Assembly (NCBI GenBank): GCA_024691045.1
Contig: JAILOC010000021.1
Span: 1-7,817 of the forward strand
DNA length: 7,817 nt
Source: Lachnospiraceae bacterium
GTDB lineage: Bacteria; Bacillota_A; Clostridia; Lachnospirales; Lachnospiraceae
Direction: 5' to 3'
In this document: one piece after another, positions 5,998 through 7,817 of the stretch
Position numbering within the stretch: position 1 is the first letter of the stretch
Layout of the letters: each line of letters begins with the position of its first letter
Notes under the pieces: model-generated
What the model was told of the DNA's origin: nothing
The model's input: the letters and a program-made list of their open reading frames with translations, nothing else
The model's database searches: none
Program-made: the position numbers and the translations under genes

Positions 5998-7491
5998 ATG
6001 AAACCTATCAACATCTATGCGCTTACAAGGTTAAATGATCCCGAGCTGATGTCAAAGGTTGAAAGGCAGATGTCCGGGCGCGGAAGATTCATCAGGATCC
6101 GCGAATGGGAAACGGAGGGGCTCAGACTTTTTTCGGAAAGGCTGCAGTCTGTGTGCTCCGATGCCTGCCTGCTCACATTCTATTACTCATATACGATGCA
6201 AAAGCTCGGAAAAGAATTCGATCTTATTCGCATCGCGGATGACCAGATCGTCAACATCGAACTCAAGAGCGGCAACGTATCGAACGAAGCGATACGAAGC
6301 CAGCTCATTCAGAACAGATACTATCTCTCGACCCTGGGGAAACCTGTATACTATTACACCTATATAAGCGGTCAGGACAGGCTCGTAAGGCTTTCAAACA
6401 GCGGAAGGCTTATAGAAAGCACCTTCGAAGAGCTCAGTGTGCTCCTGGACAATCAGGATGGCATATACACAGGAGACATCGAGGAACTTTTCAAGGAAGA
6501 CAGGTATCTGATCTCACCGATAACAGATCCCGGAAGATTCCTGCGCCAGGAATATTTCCTTACCTTCCAGCAGCGTGACATCAAAAAGCAGATACTTAAG
6601 AATATTTCCGACGGACGTAACCTTCAGGGCTTTACCGGACTTCCCGGCACGGGCAAGACGATCCTTCTGTACGATATCGCAATGAGCATGTCGCGGAAGA
6701 ATCCGGTGTGCCTGTTTCATTTCGGATCGCACAGAAGTGAGCTCCGGGAGCTGGATGAGCGTCTTAAGAGGATAGATTTCTATTATTGCGAAAAGAATAC
6801 CGTCCCGTCCGTGGAAAAGGATTATTCCGCCATATTTATAGATGAAGGTCACGGTATGGGAGAGAAGGCGTTCGGCGTTATCTGCGAATATGCTAAGAGA
6901 TGGAACGCTCCCGTTATCATTTCTTATGACGATGCCCTCTGCGTATCCGAAAAGGAAAGACTTGGCATCGGTGCGGTGGTCTTTGAAAAGCGTGAGGATT
7001 TCACGGGCTTTAAGCTGACCAACAAGATCAGGATGAACAACGAGCTTTCGACATTCCTCCGTACCTTCCTTTCCGCATCGAAGATGTACAAAAGGGAATA
7101 TCCGAACGTATCGGTCGTGTACGGTGCAGACATGGATGAAGCGATGAACCTTATCCGCTTCTACGAAAGAGAAGGTTATATGTTCATCTGGGACCGTGGG
7201 CTCGGCATCGATATAGGTGAGACAGAGAGGTTTCCCGGCGAAGCACTCACACGCATAGAATCGGAATCCGTCACCGGAAAGGAATTCGACAAGGTAGTGA
7301 TGCTGCTCGATCATTCTTTTTACTATGATGATGAGAGGTTCCTCAGGAATAAGGAGTCTGACACCTCGGCCGAAACCGCAAGAATCATGAACCTCTTCCA
7401 CGGACTTTCCCGCGCCAAGAAAAAGATCGCGCTCGTCGTTGAAGGTAACATGAAACTCATGGAGCAGATATATCACGTGCTTCAGAAGTGA
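5998..7491 (+). CDS. PD-(D/E)XK nuclease-like and SF1 helicase-like fusion protein
   Basis: This is a 497-residue soluble protein. The N-terminal part (about 40-125) looks like a RecB/NERD-type nuclease fold: GKEFDLIRI (D75), then NIELKSG (E88-x-K90), then QNRYY (Q105..Y109, a QxxxY motif). The rest is an SF1 helicase/DUF2075-like ATPase. It has a Q-motif-like TFQQRDIKKQIL (189-200), Walker A GLPGTGKT (214-221), Walker B AIFIDEGH (278-285), a motif III-like segment ISYDD (308-312), motif IV-like NKIRMNNELSTFL (342-354), motif V-like SVTGKEFDKVVMLLD (424-438) and motif VI-like GLSRAKKKIALVVEG (469-483, R472). The length suggests a reduced helicase core. The start has no clear ribosome site, but the sequence from residue 1 reads as one continuous fold. 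It lies 48 bases after the anti-sigma gene with no terminator between. Repair, RNA or anti-phage roles are possible; none is shown. Confidence 0.85.
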   Translation: MKPINIYALTRLNDPELMSKVERQMSGRGRFIRIREWETEGLRLFSERLQSVCSDACLLTFYYSYTMQKLGKEFDLIRIADDQIVNIELKSGNVSNEAIRSQLIQNRYYLSTLGKPVYYYTYISGQDRLVRLSNSGRLIESTFEELSVLLDNQDGIYTGDIEELFKEDRYLISPITDPGRFLRQEYFLTFQQRDIKKQILKNISDGRNLQGFTGLPGTGKTILLYDIAMSMSRKNPVCLFHFGSHRSELRELDERLKRIDFYYCEKNTVPSVEKDYSAIFIDEGHGMGEKAFGVICEYAKRWNAPVIISYDDALCVSEKERLGIGAVVFEKREDFTGFKLTNKIRMNNELSTFLRTFLSASKMYKREYPNVSVVYGADMDEAMNLIRFYEREGYMFIWDRGLGIDIGETERFPGEALTRIESESVTGKEFDKVVMLLDHSFYYDDERFLRNKESDTSAETARIMNLFHGLSRAKKKIALVVEGNMKLMEQIYHVLQK

Positions 7492-7526
7492 ACAGGGATG
7501 AACGGATGAACCGTCCCCTTGTTCAC
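7488..7526. repeat. REP-like palindromic element overlapping the stop codon of the helicase gene
   Basis: Outer arms GTGAACA (7488-7494) and TGTTCAC (7520-7526) are exact inverse complements. Inside them GGG at 7495-7497 can pair with CCC at 7516-7518, and ACGG (7502-7505) pairs with CCGT (7511-7514) around an ATGAA loop. The core GAACCGTCCCC (7508-7518) is one I recall from short palindromic repeats scattered through Clostridia and other phyla, often tied to REP-associated tyrosine transposases. The helicase TGA (7489-7491) lies inside the left arm. Confidence 0.65.
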
Positions 7527-7535
7527 CCGGAAATT

Positions 7536-7563
7536 AAAAAGGTGGTCATCCAGACCACTTTTT
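7536..7563 (+). terminator. Intrinsic terminator after the nuclease-helicase gene
   Basis: GGTGGTC (7541-7547) pairs with GACCACT (7553-7559) around a five-base ATCCA loop, with a G-T pair at the base. It is flanked by an A-tract (7536-7540) and a T-tract (7559-7563). The A/T flanks make it potentially functional in both directions. It lies about 45 bases after the stop codon, just past the REP-like element. Confidence 0.82.
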
Positions 7564-7576
7564 ATCTTTATCTGCT

Positions 7577-7585
7577 TGATATAAT
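7577..7585 (+). promoter_or_regulatory. Extended -10 promoter for the last gene
   Basis: TGATATAAT is a perfect extended -10 (TGnTATAAT). No recognisable -35 exists at the right distance because the terminator stem occupies that position. The TG extension can compensate. The leader to the ATG at 7662 would be about 70 bases, with no obvious structure. Confidence 0.6.
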
Positions 7586-7650
7586 AAAAAATTAGCTGTA
7601 CGGATTGCATATGTTACGGTTGAAGTATCCGATCGTGATTTGATTAAGCG

Positions 7651-7655
7651 AGGTG
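7651..7655 (+). promoter_or_regulatory. Ribosome binding site of the truncated last gene
   Basis: AGGTG(A) lies six bases before the ATG at 7662, which supports that codon as the start of the frame running off the right edge. Confidence 0.7.
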
Positions 7656-7661
7656 AATCCA

Positions 7662-7817
7662 ATGGAGGGAAAATCGGAAAAGATATCAACACAGGAGTTG
7701 TGGGCACGTCTTTTTAAATCCGCCTCTGTCGGAGATTATCTGGATAAAATGACGGATGAGTGTGAAATGCCGGCATTTTCGGAATACATAACATTTTTAT
7801 GTCAGGAAAGACATGAG
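7662..7817 (+). CDS. Small probable regulatory protein, N-terminal 52 residues only
   Basis: The frame opens with ATG after a good AGGTGA ribosome site and stays open to the right edge. The visible protein is hydrophilic and predicted helical: ISTQELWARLFKSASVGDYL, then a PAFSEYITFLCQERHE stretch. It has no signal peptide or membrane segment. The pattern (LW.RLF....S...YL followed by PAFSEYI..LC.ER) reminds me of small HTH-type proteins encoded next to Ser/Thr protein kinases in gut Clostridia. The HTH region itself would lie beyond the edge, so this is a weak recollection and not a domain call. The gene has its own promoter and is separated from its left neighbour by a terminator. Confidence 0.68.
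   Translation, partial: MEGKSEKISTQELWARLFKSASVGDYLDKMTDECEMPAFSEYITFLCQERHE

Noticed and set aside
5989..6020. TGTAATC just before the nuclease-helicase ATG as a second ECF promoter
   Set aside because: It differs from TGTAACC at a key base and the matching -10 position would lie inside the coding sequence; no convincing -10 is there.
6514..7476. A 320-codon open frame on the minus strand opposite the nuclease-helicase gene
   Set aside because: The plus-strand protein shows ordered helicase motifs through the same stretch, while the antisense product has no recognisable motif or ribosome site. It is a shadow frame of a codon-biased gene.
1..7817. tRNA, rRNA, CRISPR array, transposase or integrase genes
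   Set aside because: No cloverleaf sequence, repeat-spacer series or transposase motif was seen on either strand. The only mobile-type trace is the short REP-like palindrome.

Overview
This is a chromosome-type segment, probably from a gut or rumen Clostridia (Lachnospiraceae-like Firmicutes). The reasons are the moderate base composition, strong GGAGG-type ribosome sites, a DUF4179-type sigma/anti-sigma pair, and a REP-like palindrome carrying the GAACCGTCCCC core. The taxonomic placement is inferred from gene style, not from a marker gene. Nearly all of the window is coding, and the theme is signal perception and transcriptional control.

Layout: (1) 1-1349, minus strand: an OmpR/PhoB-type response regulator, followed with an ATGA overlap by a membrane-anchored sensor protein that runs off the left edge and is probably its histidine kinase. 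(2) 1350-1533: a divergent intergenic region with a tandem 11-bp-period repeat, a 14-bp perfect palindrome, a spaced 7-bp inverted repeat and a TATAAT box. (3) 1534-4265, plus strand: a hybrid histidine kinase (membrane region, HisKA, HATPase, REC, HPt) overlapping by ATGA a REC plus LuxR-like HTH response regulator. Together these hold all the phosphotransfer sites of a His-Asp-His-Asp relay. The unit ends in a strong intrinsic terminator. (4) 4336-5949: a candidate ECF-type promoter, an ECF sigma factor, and, by another ATGA overlap, a single-pass membrane DUF4179-type protein that is the probable anti-sigma factor. (5) 5998-7491: a 497-residue protein combining a PD-(D/E)XK nuclease-like N-terminus with an SF1 helicase-like ATPase. 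Its stop codon lies inside a REP-like hairpin, which is followed by an intrinsic terminator. (6) 7577-7817: an extended -10 promoter and the first 52 codons of a small, probably regulatory protein cut by the right edge.

Three signalling units (two two-component systems and one ECF sigma unit) lie side by side, each with a membrane protein that could sense an envelope or external condition. Nothing in the window names the signals or the target genes. The nuclease-helicase gene is the least explained component. No RNA genes, insertion sequences or CRISPR arrays were seen, and no intergenic stretch exceeds 300 bases.
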